Source: Pseudomonadota bacterium (GTDB lineage Bacteria; Pseudomonadota; Alphaproteobacteria; Rhizobiales; Devosiaceae). Taken from it: a stretch of DNA of 64,000 bases. This document shows, piece after piece, positions 26,586 through 34,500 of this stretch (within the stretch, counting starts at the first letter, position 1; every line of letters starts with the position of its first letter). The notes beneath the pieces were generated by a model, which was given only the letters and a program-made list of their open reading frames with translations, had not been told where the DNA came from and searched no databases. The stretch is taken from positions 186,001 to 250,000 of the forward strand of contig JAEWGT010000009.1 of assembly GCA_023388175.1 (NCBI GenBank), in the 5' to 3' direction. A program made the translations under genes and the position numbers.

Positions 26586-27959
26586 CTAGCGGCTGACACC
26601 CAGGCGGGCCATCTTCTCGCTGAGCGTCCGGCGCGGCAATTGCAGCGCTTCGGCGACGGCGGCGACGGAATTGTCGTGACGGCGCAACTCGGTTTCGATG
26701 ATGTGCCTCTCATAGCCGGCGACCCGCTCCGCGAGGCTGGTGGCCGACGGCTCGGATACCTTGTTGCCCAGCATGTCTCCCAGCGCCCGGCCATTGGCAT
26801 TGAGGCCGAGCACGAAACGCTCGGCGGCAGCCTTGAGCTCGCGCACATTGCCCGGCCAGGAATGGGTCAGAATGGCATTGATGTCCGCCGGGTGCAGATC
26901 CGGCGGCTCCTGCCCGAAGCGGCGCGCCGCCGAGGCCAGGAAATAGTGAAACAGCAGCACGCTGTCATCGCCGCGATCACGCAGCGGCGGCAGGTGCAGG
27001 GTGGCGAAGTTCAACCGGTAGAACAGGTCGGCGCGGAACCGTCCCGCCGCGCTTTCGGCTTCGAGGTCCACCTTGGAGGCGGCGACGATCCTCAAATCGA
27101 GCGCGATCTGCTTGTTGGAGCCCAGCCGCTCCACCACCCGCTCCTGCAGGACCCGCAACACCTTGGCCTGGGCGAGGGCCGGCATGGATTCAATCTCGTC
27201 GAGCAGCAATGTGCCACCATTGGCATATTCGAACTTGCCGATCCGCTGGCCGCCGGCCCCGGTAAAGGCGCCCGCCTCGTGGCCGAACAATTCGCTTTCG
27301 ATCAGTTCGGCGGGGATAGCGGCGCAATTGACCGCGACGAACGGCTTGTCGGCGCGCGGCGAAAAATCGTGCAGGCACCGCGCCACCACTTCCTTGCCGG
27401 TGCCGGTCTCGCCCAGAAGAATGACGTCGGCGGGAATATGGGCCAGATCCAGCACCGAGCGGCGCAGATTTTCCATGCCGGCGGATGTGCCGACCAGGCG
27501 ATTGGCCAGTTCGCTATCGCCGCCGTCGAGCCGGCGGCGCAAATCGGCAATTTCCCGCTTGAGCTTTGCCCTCTCGACAGCGCGGCTGATGGCATTGACC
27601 AATTGCTCGGGCACATAGGGCTTTTGCAGGAAATCGAAGGCGCCGGCCCGCATCGCCTCAACCGCCATCGGCACGTCGCCATGGCCGGTGATCAGGATGA
27701 CCTCGATGGGCAGATGACGCTCCCCGATAAGGCGCAGCAGGTCGAGACCGGACAGGCCCGGCATGCGCACATCGGTCAGCACCACAAGGGGCTGCCAGTC
27801 ATTGACGAGGTCAAGCGCCTCCCGCGCGTCGCTGGCCGTGGCCGCGTCGAAGCCGGACAGGCGCAGCCATTGCTCAAGCGCGGTGCGCACCATGTCTTCG
27901 TCATCGACGATAAGGATTTTTGGAGGGGTCATCAGGGGCAGATTCTCGGTCATGTTCAT
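26586..27959 (-). CDS. Sigma-54-dependent response regulator (DctD-like)
   Basis: A 457-residue NtrC-family activator. The receiver domain (residues ~13-125) has IVDDEDMVRT, phosphoacceptor Asp in VVLTDVRMPG and the conserved Lys in FDFLQKPY. The AAA+ domain has Walker A GETGTGKE and the sigma-54-contacting GAFTGA motif (HEAGAFTGAGGQRIGKFEYA). The last ~45 residues form a Fis-type HTH (AVAEALQLPRRTLSEKMARL). Its ATG overlaps the kinase stop by 4 bases. It should activate the sigma-54 promoter at 29989 through palindromes at 29890-29936. Confidence 0.92.
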   Translation of the reverse strand: MNMTENLPLMTPPKILIVDDEDMVRTALEQWLRLSGFDAATASDAREALDLVNDWQPLVVLTDVRMPGLSGLDLLRLIGERHLPIEVILITGHGDVPMAVEAMRAGAFDFLQKPYVPEQLVNAISRAVERAKLKREIADLRRRLDGGDSELANRLVGTSAGMENLRRSVLDLAHIPADVILLGETGTGKEVVARCLHDFSPRADKPFVAVNCAAIPAELIESELFGHEAGAFTGAGGQRIGKFEYANGGTLLLDEIESMPALAQAKVLRVLQERVVERLGSNKQIALDLRIVAASKVDLEAESAAGRFRADLFYRLNFATLHLPPLRDRGDDSVLLFHYFLASAARRFGQEPPDLHPADINAILTHSWPGNVRELKAAAERFVLGLNANGRALGDMLGNKVSEPSATSLAERVAGYERHIIETELRRHDNSVAAVAEALQLPRRTLSEKMARLGVSR

Positions 27960-29863
27960 CGTTTCGCTCCACGCGATGACGAGGTTCTTTCACCCCCTGC
28001 CCTCAAGGGGGAGGAGGGCGATTGAGCCGCTTGCCCGGCGTGGGTGGAGAGTGCCACCGGCAGAACAATCGTAAACGTGCTGCCCTGGCCCGGTATGGAG
28101 CGTGCGCTCAGCGTGCCGCCGCTGTCGCGGATCAATCCGTAGGAGATGGCGAGGCCCAGTCCCAGGCCCTTGCCGGCGGGCTTGGTGGTGAAGAAGGGGT
28201 CGAAGAGATTGGCCATGTCGTCCCGCGCCATCCCCATGCCGGTATCGGCGACGGCGATGCGCACCTGCCCGCTTTCGCCGGTGACACCGATGGACAGGAC
28301 CCGCATGGGCCTGTCGGCCATGGCATCGGCGGCGTTAGCGAAGAGGTTTATGAGAACCTGTTCGAGATGCACCGGATTGATTGCGGCGGAGAGCGGCGGC
28401 TGGGGGCGGCGGTAATCCACGTCAATGCCCGCTTCCCGCAGGCGGTGGTCGACAAGGTCCAGCGCATTGGCAATGGCGGCGCCGGTATCAGCCTGCATGG
28501 CGCCGTGATTCTGTTTGCGGGCAAAGGTCTTGAGATGCCCGGTGAGCGTTGCGAGCCGGTCCACGACCTTGTCCATGGCCGAAATGACCGGGGACAGCGC
28601 AGTGCCGCCCTGGCGCTGGTCGAGCAGGCGTGCGCTGGCGAGGTGGGTGGTGAGCGCGGCGACGGGCTGGCTGACTTCATGGGCCACGCCGGCCAGCGCC
28701 TGCCCTAGACTGGCCAGCTTTGCCGCCTGCACCAACCCGGCCTGCGCCTCGCGCTCGGCCTTTTCGGCGCGGACGCGCTCGGCGATCTCGGCCCGCAATT
28801 GCGCGTTCATGGCGTGAAGATCCTCGGTGCGCTCGGCCACGCGCTGTTCGAGCCGCATATGCTCGCCCAGCCGCTGTGCCGTCAGCCGGCGCCTTTGCTC
28901 GACGAGGACGATGATCAGCAGCAGAGCGGCGCAGCCCATCGCCGCCGCGCTGGCAACGATCATGGCTCCGGTTTGCAGCGGCGCCAGCGGAATGAAGGAC
29001 TGTAGCCGCCAGCCCAGCTTGGGCAGGCGCAATTCCTCCAGCACGAAATAGCCCGAGGCTTCAGGGTCGTTGCCGGCGATATAGGCAAATTCGGCGCCGC
29101 GGGACTGCCAGCGGTCGGTGAGAATGCCGGCATTGTTGATGCCGTTGTCGCCATAGCGCTGTTCGTCCGAGATGGCCTCGGCCCGGGCCGGGGGCATGGT
29201 CAGGAGGGGGCGGTAGCGCCAGTCGGGGCGGGTGGAGAGAATGACCACGTCATTGGTATCGGCAATGCCGATCAATTCGCCCGAGCGCCACCAGATTGCT
29301 TCGAGCTCGCCCAGATGGATTTTCGTCACCGCCACACCGATGATCTCGTCCGGGCCATCCACCCGCTGCGACAGGAAATAGCCCGGCACGCTGGTGGAAA
29401 TGCCGAAGGCATAATATTGCGCCTTGCCGCGCTCCATGGCGTCGGCAAAATAGGGACGGAATGAATAATTGGTGCCCACCAGAGAGGTGAGCGTCCACCA
29501 GTTCGAGGCAGCTACCACGCTGCCATGCTCGTCCATAAGGAAGATTTCGCCCGCGCCGGCCGTTTCGTTGAGCTTGCTGAGAAAACCATTGGCCGCCTCG
29601 ACCGCCGCCGGATCATCGGGGTGGTCGAGCGCATTGCGCGCTTCGCGCGATTGCGAGATGGCCACGGGCAGGTAGTGGAAGCGCTCGATAATGGCTTCGA
29701 GCGTGCGGTCGAACAGAGCCAGCCGTCGTTGGGACTGGTCTTCGGCATGGCGAATGGCATTGGTCAGCGCCACTTCAAAGCTCACCCAGCCGACAAGCGC
29801 CACCAGGATCAGGCCCAGAGCGGCGCCAACGACATGACGATGATCCACCAGATTGCGCAGCAT
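27956..29863 (-). CDS. Membrane sensor histidine kinase (DctB-like)
   Basis: A 635-residue kinase with a first membrane segment at ~10-33, a periplasmic double-Cache-type domain (~35-300), a second membrane segment (TGAMIVASAAAMGCAALLL) and a coiled-coil (VAERTEDLHAMNAQLRAEIA). HisKA phosphoacceptor His is in GVAHEVSQPVAALTTHLASA near residue 395. ATP-binding boxes are INLFANAADAM, ADTGMGM and GKGLGLGLAIS. DctB-type kinases sense C4-dicarboxylates. The last ~20 residues (SPSSPLRAGGERTSSSRGAK) are encoded by a fragment of the intergenic repeat seen at 31 and 35 kb, an odd C-terminal tail. Confidence 0.9.
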   Translation of the reverse strand: MLRNLVDHRHVVGAALGLILVALVGWVSFEVALTNAIRHAEDQSQRRLALFDRTLEAIIERFHYLPVAISQSREARNALDHPDDPAAVEAANGFLSKLNETAGAGEIFLMDEHGSVVAASNWWTLTSLVGTNYSFRPYFADAMERGKAQYYAFGISTSVPGYFLSQRVDGPDEIIGVAVTKIHLGELEAIWWRSGELIGIADTNDVVILSTRPDWRYRPLLTMPPARAEAISDEQRYGDNGINNAGILTDRWQSRGAEFAYIAGNDPEASGYFVLEELRLPKLGWRLQSFIPLAPLQTGAMIVASAAAMGCAALLLIIVLVEQRRRLTAQRLGEHMRLEQRVAERTEDLHAMNAQLRAEIAERVRAEKAEREAQAGLVQAAKLASLGQALAGVAHEVSQPVAALTTHLASARLLDQRQGGTALSPVISAMDKVVDRLATLTGHLKTFARKQNHGAMQADTGAAIANALDLVDHRLREAGIDVDYRRPQPPLSAAINPVHLEQVLINLFANAADAMADRPMRVLSIGVTGESGQVRIAVADTGMGMARDDMANLFDPFFTTKPAGKGLGLGLAISYGLIRDSGGTLSARSIPGQGSTFTIVLPVALSTHAGQAAQSPSSPLRAGGERTSSSRGAKR

Positions 29864-29885
29864 GTTGACCAGTCGCGATGACCCA

Positions 29886-29940
29886 TTTTGGCAAGATTTT
29901 GCCGCACTTCATGGGAGGGCGCGGCAAGTTCTTGCCAAAA
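29886..29940. promoter_or_regulatory. Two palindromic activator sites (UAS) for the sigma-54 regulator
   Basis: GGCAAGATTTTGCC (29890-29903) and GGCAAGTTCTTGCC (29923-29936) are near-perfect dyads with the same arms. Their centres are 33 bases apart, about three helical turns. The surrounding bases also match when one site is inverted (CATTTTGGCAAG... and GATTTTGGCAAG...). They lie 53-106 bases before the -24 element, a normal distance for enhancer-binding proteins such as the DctD-like regulator encoded next door. Confidence 0.75.
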
Positions 29941-29988
29941 TCCCTAACATGATCCGTGATAATTGCATATCTGCCTTGCGTTTTTGAC

Positions 29989-30005
29989 TTGGCACGCGCT
30001 TTGCA
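29989..30005 (+). promoter_or_regulatory. Sigma-54 (-24/-12) promoter of tctCBA
   Basis: TTGGCACG (29989-29996) CGCT TTGCA (30001-30005) fits the sigma-54 consensus TGGCAC-N5-TTGCA exactly. The transcription start would fall near 30017, about 48 bases before the tctC ATG. Confidence 0.92.
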
Positions 30006-30064
30006 ATGGCTTTGGAGCCCCGTTGAGGAAACCGGGGCCGATTTTTTCGGGAGGAAAGAAAAGC

Positions 30065-31048
30065 ATGAACATTCGGGTCAAAACTCTGACTGCCGCCCTT
30101 GTCGCCGCATCGGCGCTGAGCATCTCTGCAGCAAGCGCGCAGGACTATCCCACCCAGCCGGTGACCATTGTCGTGCCCTTCGCGGCCGGTGGGCCCACCG
30201 ATACGGTGACCCGCCTCGTCGCCGCCGCGATGAGCGACGAACTGGGCCAGCAGGTCGTGGTGCAGAATGTTGGCGGCGCCGGCGGTACGCTGGGCGCGGG
30301 CCAGGTGGCTGCCGCCGCCAATGACGGCTATACGCTGCTGCTGCATCATATCGGCATGTCCACGGCGCCGGCACTCTATGCCAGCCTGCCCTATGACCCC
30401 ATGACCGATTTCGCACCGATCGGGCTGGTCACCGAAGTGCCGATGACCGTGGTGGCGCGCCGCGACTTCGAGCCGGCCAACCTCACCGACCTCATCGCCT
30501 ATATCAAGGAAAACGGCGAGAACATCACCTATGCCAATGCCGGTATCGGCGCGGCGAGCCAGCTTTGTGGCCTGTTGATCATGGATGCGCTCGACACGCA
30601 GATGACCGAAGTGCCCTATCAGGGCACCGGCCCGGCCATGACCGACCTGCTCGGCGGCCAGATCGATATGATGTGCGACCAGACCACCAATACGACGAGC
30701 CAGATTCAGGCCGGCGAAATCAAGGCCTATGCCGTGACGACGCCCGAGCGTATCGCCGTGCTGCCCGATCTGCCGACTTTGGCCGAAGGCGGTCTCGATA
30801 ATTTCAACCTCTCGATCTGGCATGGTCTCTACGCCCCGGCCGGCACCGACCCGGCGATCATCGACCGCCTGACCGCAGCCCTGCAGACCGCTCTCGCCAA
30901 TGAAACGGTCGGCAATTCCTTCGCCGAACTGGGCACCTATCCGGTTCCCGCCGACCAGGCGACCCCGGCAGCCCTGGCCCAGACACTCGAAGGCCAGATC
31001 GGCCTCTGGAAAGAGGTGATCGCAGCCGCAGGTGTGTCGGCGCAGTAA
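30065..31048 (+). CDS. tctC: Tripartite tricarboxylate transporter substrate-binding protein (TctC/Bug family)
   Basis: A 327-residue periplasmic binding protein with a signal peptide of ~25 residues (LTAALVAASALSISAASAQ). Family motifs: YPTQPVTIVVPFAAGGPTDT, VVVQNVGGAGGTLGAG (carboxylate-binding loops), VPYQGTGPAMTDLLGGQIDM and the late RLTAALQTALANE. Members bind tricarboxylates, dicarboxylates or other carboxylated compounds. The start at 30065 follows GGGAGG. Control by the divergent DctB/DctD-like pair is inferred from the -24/-12 promoter. A long inverted-repeat element separates it from tctB. Confidence 0.92.
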   Translation: MNIRVKTLTAALVAASALSISAASAQDYPTQPVTIVVPFAAGGPTDTVTRLVAAAMSDELGQQVVVQNVGGAGGTLGAGQVAAAANDGYTLLLHHIGMSTAPALYASLPYDPMTDFAPIGLVTEVPMTVVARRDFEPANLTDLIAYIKENGENITYANAGIGAASQLCGLLIMDALDTQMTEVPYQGTGPAMTDLLGGQIDMMCDQTTNTTSQIQAGEIKAYAVTTPERIAVLPDLPTLAEGGLDNFNLSIWHGLYAPAGTDPAIIDRLTAALQTALANETVGNSFAELGTYPVPADQATPAALAQTLEGQIGLWKEVIAAAGVSAQ

Positions 31049-31086
31049 GGGCCCGGCGGTTTCGCAAGAGATTGCCGCATACTGGA

Positions 31087-31219
31087 TGTGCCTCCCTCCC
31101 CCTTGAGGGGAGGGATTGAGGGTGGGGGTTCTGGACCATCCCAGAGCATCGCCGATTGTTGATGCCGCAGAACCCCACCCCGGCCCTCCCCTCAAGGGGG
31201 AGGGGGAGAAGAAGCCGCA
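31087..31219. repeat. ~133-bp palindromic intergenic repeat, copy A
   Basis: Outer arms CCTCCCCCTTGAGGGGAGGG and its inverse CCCTCCCCTCAAGGGGGAGG enclose a second dyad (GGGTGGGGGTTCTG / CAGAACCCCACCC). Each arm is also a small hairpin. Copy B at 35498-35632 aligns well to the reverse complement, including flanks GTGCGGCT and GGGAGGCACA. It lies between tctC and tctB, so it may tune relative expression of the binding protein and membrane subunits. Confidence 0.8.
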
Positions 31220-31272
31220 CGCTCCGAGTGCAATTCCAGTATCCACTTAGGCAGTTCCCCAGGGAGAACAAA

Positions 31273-31734
31273 ATGGCGCTGAACGCATCGCGCAACGATC
31301 TGGCTTCGGGGGCGATGTTCGTGGCCTTCGGCACATTCTTTGCGCTCGAAGCCATGAAATACGAATTCGGTACGCCCTTCCGCATGGGGCCCGGCTTCAT
31401 GCCGGTCGTGCTCGGCGGCATTCTGGTGGCGCTGGGCATCGCCGTGGCGGCCAAGGGCTTTGGCAAGCCCGACGAGGACGCGCCACCGGCCTGGCCCTGG
31501 CGGGGCATCGTGCTGGTGCTCGGGGTGCTGGCCTTTTTCGCCGCGACCATTCGGGGCCTCGGCTTCATTCCTGTCGTCGCCATCACCGCCTTTGTCAGTG
31601 CCATTTCCAGCAGCCGCAACACGGCCTTGTCGGCGCTGGTGATCGCCATTGGCCTGACGGTGCTCTGCTATCTCATCTTCGTTGTCGGGCTTGGCATGAT
31701 CGTGCCGCTATTCGGCCCCTGGCTGCGCTTCTAG
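31273..31734 (+). CDS. tctB: Tripartite tricarboxylate transporter small membrane subunit TctB
   Basis: A 153-residue membrane protein with four hydrophobic segments: residues ~10-28 (SGAMFVAFGTFFALEAMKYE), ~40-60 (GFMPVVLGGILVALGIAVAA), ~78-95 and ~105-150. The FGTPFRMGPGFMP block is characteristic of TctB. The start at 31273 comes after the repeat element; a longer in-frame start at 31156 would be encoded by that repeat and is rejected. It ends just before tctA with AGGAGG overlapping the stop. Confidence 0.88.
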   Translation: MALNASRNDLASGAMFVAFGTFFALEAMKYEFGTPFRMGPGFMPVVLGGILVALGIAVAAKGFGKPDEDAPPAWPWRGIVLVLGVLAFFAATIRGLGFIPVVAITAFVSAISSSRNTALSALVIAIGLTVLCYLIFVVGLGMIVPLFGPWLRF

Positions 31735-31740
31735 GAGGCC

Positions 31741-33249
31741 ATGATGGATCTCGTTTCCTCTCTTGCTCTGGGCTTTTCCGTCGCGCTCGACCCGGTCAAC
31801 ATCCTCTATTGTTTCATCGGCGTGCTGCTGGGCACGCTGGTCGGCGTGCTGCCGGGCATCGGACCGACGGCGACCATCGCCATGCTGCTGCCGATCACCT
31901 TCACGCTGGGGCCGGCCACGGCGCTGATCATGCTGGCGGGCATCTATTACGGCGCCCAATATGGCGGCTCGACCACGGCCATTCTCATCAACCTGCCGGG
32001 GGAAAGTTCCTCGGCAGTGACGGCCATCGATGGCTATCAGATGGCGCGGCAGGGCCGGGCTGGACAGGCTTTGGCAACAGCCGCAATCGGCTCGTTCTTT
32101 GCCGGCTCGGTCGCCACGCTGATCCTCGCCTTCTTCGCCCCGCCCCTTGCCCGGGCGGCGCTCAATTTCGGGGCGCCGGAATATTTTTCGCTGATCGTTC
32201 TGGGCCTGCTGGTCTCCATCGCCCTGGCCCATGGCTCGATCCTAAAGGCGCTGGCCATGATCGTCCTGGGCCTGCTGCTCGGCATGGTGGGGCAGGACAT
32301 CTATACCGGCACGCCGCGCTTCACCTTCGGGCTACGCGAACTGTTCGGCGGGCTCAATTTCGTCGCCGTTGCGGTGGGTGTCTTCGGCGTCGCCGAAATC
32401 CTGCGCAATCTGCAAAGCGAAACCGAGCGCGAGGTAGGCGTCAAAAAGGTCACCAACCTCTGGCTGACGCGCGAGGACTGGAAGCGCATCTGGGCGCCCA
32501 TCCTGCGCGGTACGGGCCTGGGGTCAGTGCTCGGCATCCTGCCGGGTGGCGGGCATATCCTCTCCTCCTTTGCCTCCTACTCGGCCGAAAAGCGGCTGAG
32601 CAAGCATCCGGGCGAATTCGGCAAGGGCGCGATTGAAGGCGTTGCGGGGCCGGAATCGGCGAACAATGCGGCGGCGCAGACCTCGTTCATTCCGCTGATG
32701 ACGCTGGGCATTCCCGCCCATCCGGTGATGGCGCTGATGATCGGGGCCTTCATCCTGCAAGGCATCACGCCGGGGCCGAACGTCATCAATGAACAGCCGG
32801 CCCTGTTCTGGGGCATCATTGCTTCGATGTGGATCGGCAATCTGCTGCTCATCATCCTCAACCTGCCGCTGATCGGGCTCTGGGTGAAGATGCTTTCGAT
32901 CCCCTATCGCGTCCTGTTCCCGGCCATCGTGCTGTTCGCCTGTATCGGTACCTATTCGATCAACCAGAATATCTACGACGTTTACGCCATCGCCTTCTTC
33001 GCCGCCGTCGGCTACCTGCTGATCCGCTTCGGCTGCGAGCCGGCCCCCTTGCTGCTCGGCTTTGTGCTCGGGCCGCTGCTGGAAGAACATCTGCGGCGGG
33101 CCATGATCATCTCGCGCGGCGACCCGATGATCTTCGTCACCCGCCCGATCTCGGCGACACTGCTCGGCCTGGCTTTGCTGGCTGTGCTCATCGCGGTGCT
33201 GCCCTCCATCCGCCGCAAGCGCGCTGAGGTCTTCGTCGAGGACGATTGA
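31741..33249 (+). CDS. tctA: Tripartite tricarboxylate transporter large membrane subunit TctA
   Basis: A 502-residue membrane protein with about 12 segments. Conserved TctA motifs: LVGVLPGIGPTATIAMLLPI, YYGAQYGGSTTAILINLPGE and LGSVLGILPGGGHILSSFAS, the last two being the repeated substrate-contact regions; GVAGPESANNAAAQTSFIPL follows. It works with tctB and tctC as a secondary, ion-driven carboxylate importer. AGGAGG precedes two adjacent ATGs (31741, 31744); the second has the better spacing. Confidence 0.93.
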   Translation: MMDLVSSLALGFSVALDPVNILYCFIGVLLGTLVGVLPGIGPTATIAMLLPITFTLGPATALIMLAGIYYGAQYGGSTTAILINLPGESSSAVTAIDGYQMARQGRAGQALATAAIGSFFAGSVATLILAFFAPPLARAALNFGAPEYFSLIVLGLLVSIALAHGSILKALAMIVLGLLLGMVGQDIYTGTPRFTFGLRELFGGLNFVAVAVGVFGVAEILRNLQSETEREVGVKKVTNLWLTREDWKRIWAPILRGTGLGSVLGILPGGGHILSSFASYSAEKRLSKHPGEFGKGAIEGVAGPESANNAAAQTSFIPLMTLGIPAHPVMALMIGAFILQGITPGPNVINEQPALFWGIIASMWIGNLLLIILNLPLIGLWVKMLSIPYRVLFPAIVLFACIGTYSINQNIYDVYAIAFFAAVGYLLIRFGCEPAPLLLGFVLGPLLEEHLRRAMIISRGDPMIFVTRPISATLLGLALLAVLIAVLPSIRRKRAEVFVEDD

Positions 33250-33276
33250 TCCTTTCGGACTTCACATTGTTGCATG

Positions 33277-33308
33277 AAGAGGCCGGTGCTAGTGTGCCGG
33301 CCTCTTTG
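33277..33308 (+). terminator. Intrinsic terminator of the tct operon
   Basis: AAGAGGCCGG (33277-33286) pairs with CCGGCCTCTT (33297-33306), a 10-bp stem with a 10-base loop, then TGTTTG. It separates tctA from the Rrf2 regulator. Confidence 0.75.
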
Positions 33309-33323
33309 TTTGCCGAGGCGAGA

Positions 33324-33797
33324 ATGCCCAGAGACACCAGAATGTCGCGCATGCTGCATGTGCTGATCCATATGGACCGCCATGTGAAACGCGCCACCTC
33401 CGAACGGATCGCCCAGATGCTCGACACCAATCCGGTCGTCGTGCGCCGCATGATGGCAGGCTTTCGGGAGGCGGGGATCGTCATTTCCGAAAAAGGCCAT
33501 GGCGGCGGCTGGGAACTGGCGCGGGGACTCGACCAGATCAGCCTGCTCGATGTTTATCGGGCGGTGGGCGAACCGGCGCTGTTCAATATCGGACCCGACG
33601 CCGAGGCGGCGACATGCCTCGTCGAGCGGGCGGTGGATGCGCGGATGAGCGAAACGCTAAGCGAGGCCGAGCGACTCGTCATGGCGCGGTTTGCCGATAT
33701 CCGCGTGGCCGATATTGCCGATGAGTTTGAGGCGCGGTTTGCCAAGATGAAGGCCGAGGGGAATGTTAGCGTCGAACTGGTGCATCGCTGGGGATAG
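33324..33797 (+). CDS. Rrf2 family transcriptional regulator
   Basis: A 157-residue regulator beginning MPRDTRMSRMLHVLIHMDRH. The winged-helix part is TSERIAQMLDTNPVVVRRMM and AGFREAGIVISEKGHGGGWE, typical of Rrf2. Only one Cys (ATCLVERAVDARM) lies in the region where Fe-S-binding Rrf2 proteins such as IscR and NsrR have three, so cluster binding as in those proteins is unlikely. The 33324 start has GAGGCGAGA before it, and an in-frame start at 33246 would be on the far side of a terminator. Confidence 0.85.
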   Translation: MPRDTRMSRMLHVLIHMDRHVKRATSERIAQMLDTNPVVVRRMMAGFREAGIVISEKGHGGGWELARGLDQISLLDVYRAVGEPALFNIGPDAEAATCLVERAVDARMSETLSEAERLVMARFADIRVADIADEFEARFAKMKAEGNVSVELVHRWG

Positions 33798-33821
33798 GAA
33801 CAATCCCTGATGCTCGCCTTG

Positions 33822-34418
33822 CTACGAATTCCACGAAATGGCGTTCATACGCATGATGGACATGGCCTCTGAGTAACTATCCTCTGGTTCGCCGTCGCTT
33901 ACAGCAGCGGTCAATTCCCTGATGTACCTCTGGAGGAATGCCATACGCCTTTCAGCATGCTTCGGCGGCAGGCCAGAATAGGCAGTAAACAAGCTTATGT
34001 CGTGCAACGGTGCCTTGAAAGCGTGGGACAAAGGCACTGCGAACGCCTCAGCAAAAAGATCTGCTTCATCCTCTTCAAAGTCAGTTCTTGCGCCAAATTG
34101 CTTGTCACCACCAAATTTTCTAAGGCGGTTGCTATGTCCCAGCACAGCATGACCAATTTCATGGTAGGTGGTGAAGCGGGTTTCGCTGGCGTCTATGCTT
34201 TGCATGTCCGCCCAAGCTTGCGGCGATATTGATATTATTCTCTTGTCACTTAGCCAAGCAGCCGCCGCCTTTGCTGACACATCGTCCTGAACACCAAAAT
34301 CGCTTATAACGCCAGCTATTTGCATTCTGGTTAGGGTATCTAGAGATGCAGGTCGAACGTCGTCCGGAATCCCAAGTACGCTGCGCAGCCGTATCACTAA
34401 ATCTTCAATTCTCTTCAT
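33822..34418 (-). CDS. ImmA/IrrE family metallo-endopeptidase
   Basis: A 198-residue protein with a zinc-protease HExxH motif (TTYHEIGHAVLGHSNRLRKF), then FEEDEADLFAEAFAVPLSHA with the third ligand. This is the ImmA/IrrE fold, which cleaves or relieves DNA-bound repressors in mobile-element and stress control. No HTH repressor or antitoxin gene is adjacent. The DNA here is visibly lower in GC than the surroundings (also 34419-34500), and codon use includes many AT-ending codons, suggesting acquisition by transfer. It is convergent with the Rrf2 gene. Confidence 0.85.
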   Translation of the reverse strand: MKRIEDLVIRLRSVLGIPDDVRPASLDTLTRMQIAGVISDFGVQDDVSAKAAAAWLSDKRIISISPQAWADMQSIDASETRFTTYHEIGHAVLGHSNRLRKFGGDKQFGARTDFEEDEADLFAEAFAVPLSHAFKAPLHDISLFTAYSGLPPKHAERRMAFLQRYIRELTAAVSDGEPEDSYSEAMSIMRMNAISWNS

Positions 34419-34500
34419 CTATTAAACCTCAAGTCAAATTTGAGTGGATAGATTTGTAGTCGAAGTATGGTCGGCTATTTGAATTTATATTTTGTTCGGA

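Noticed and set aside
31141..31272. Longer N-terminus for tctB starting at 31156
   Set aside because: The extension would be translated from the palindromic repeat (copy A) and is unlike the family.
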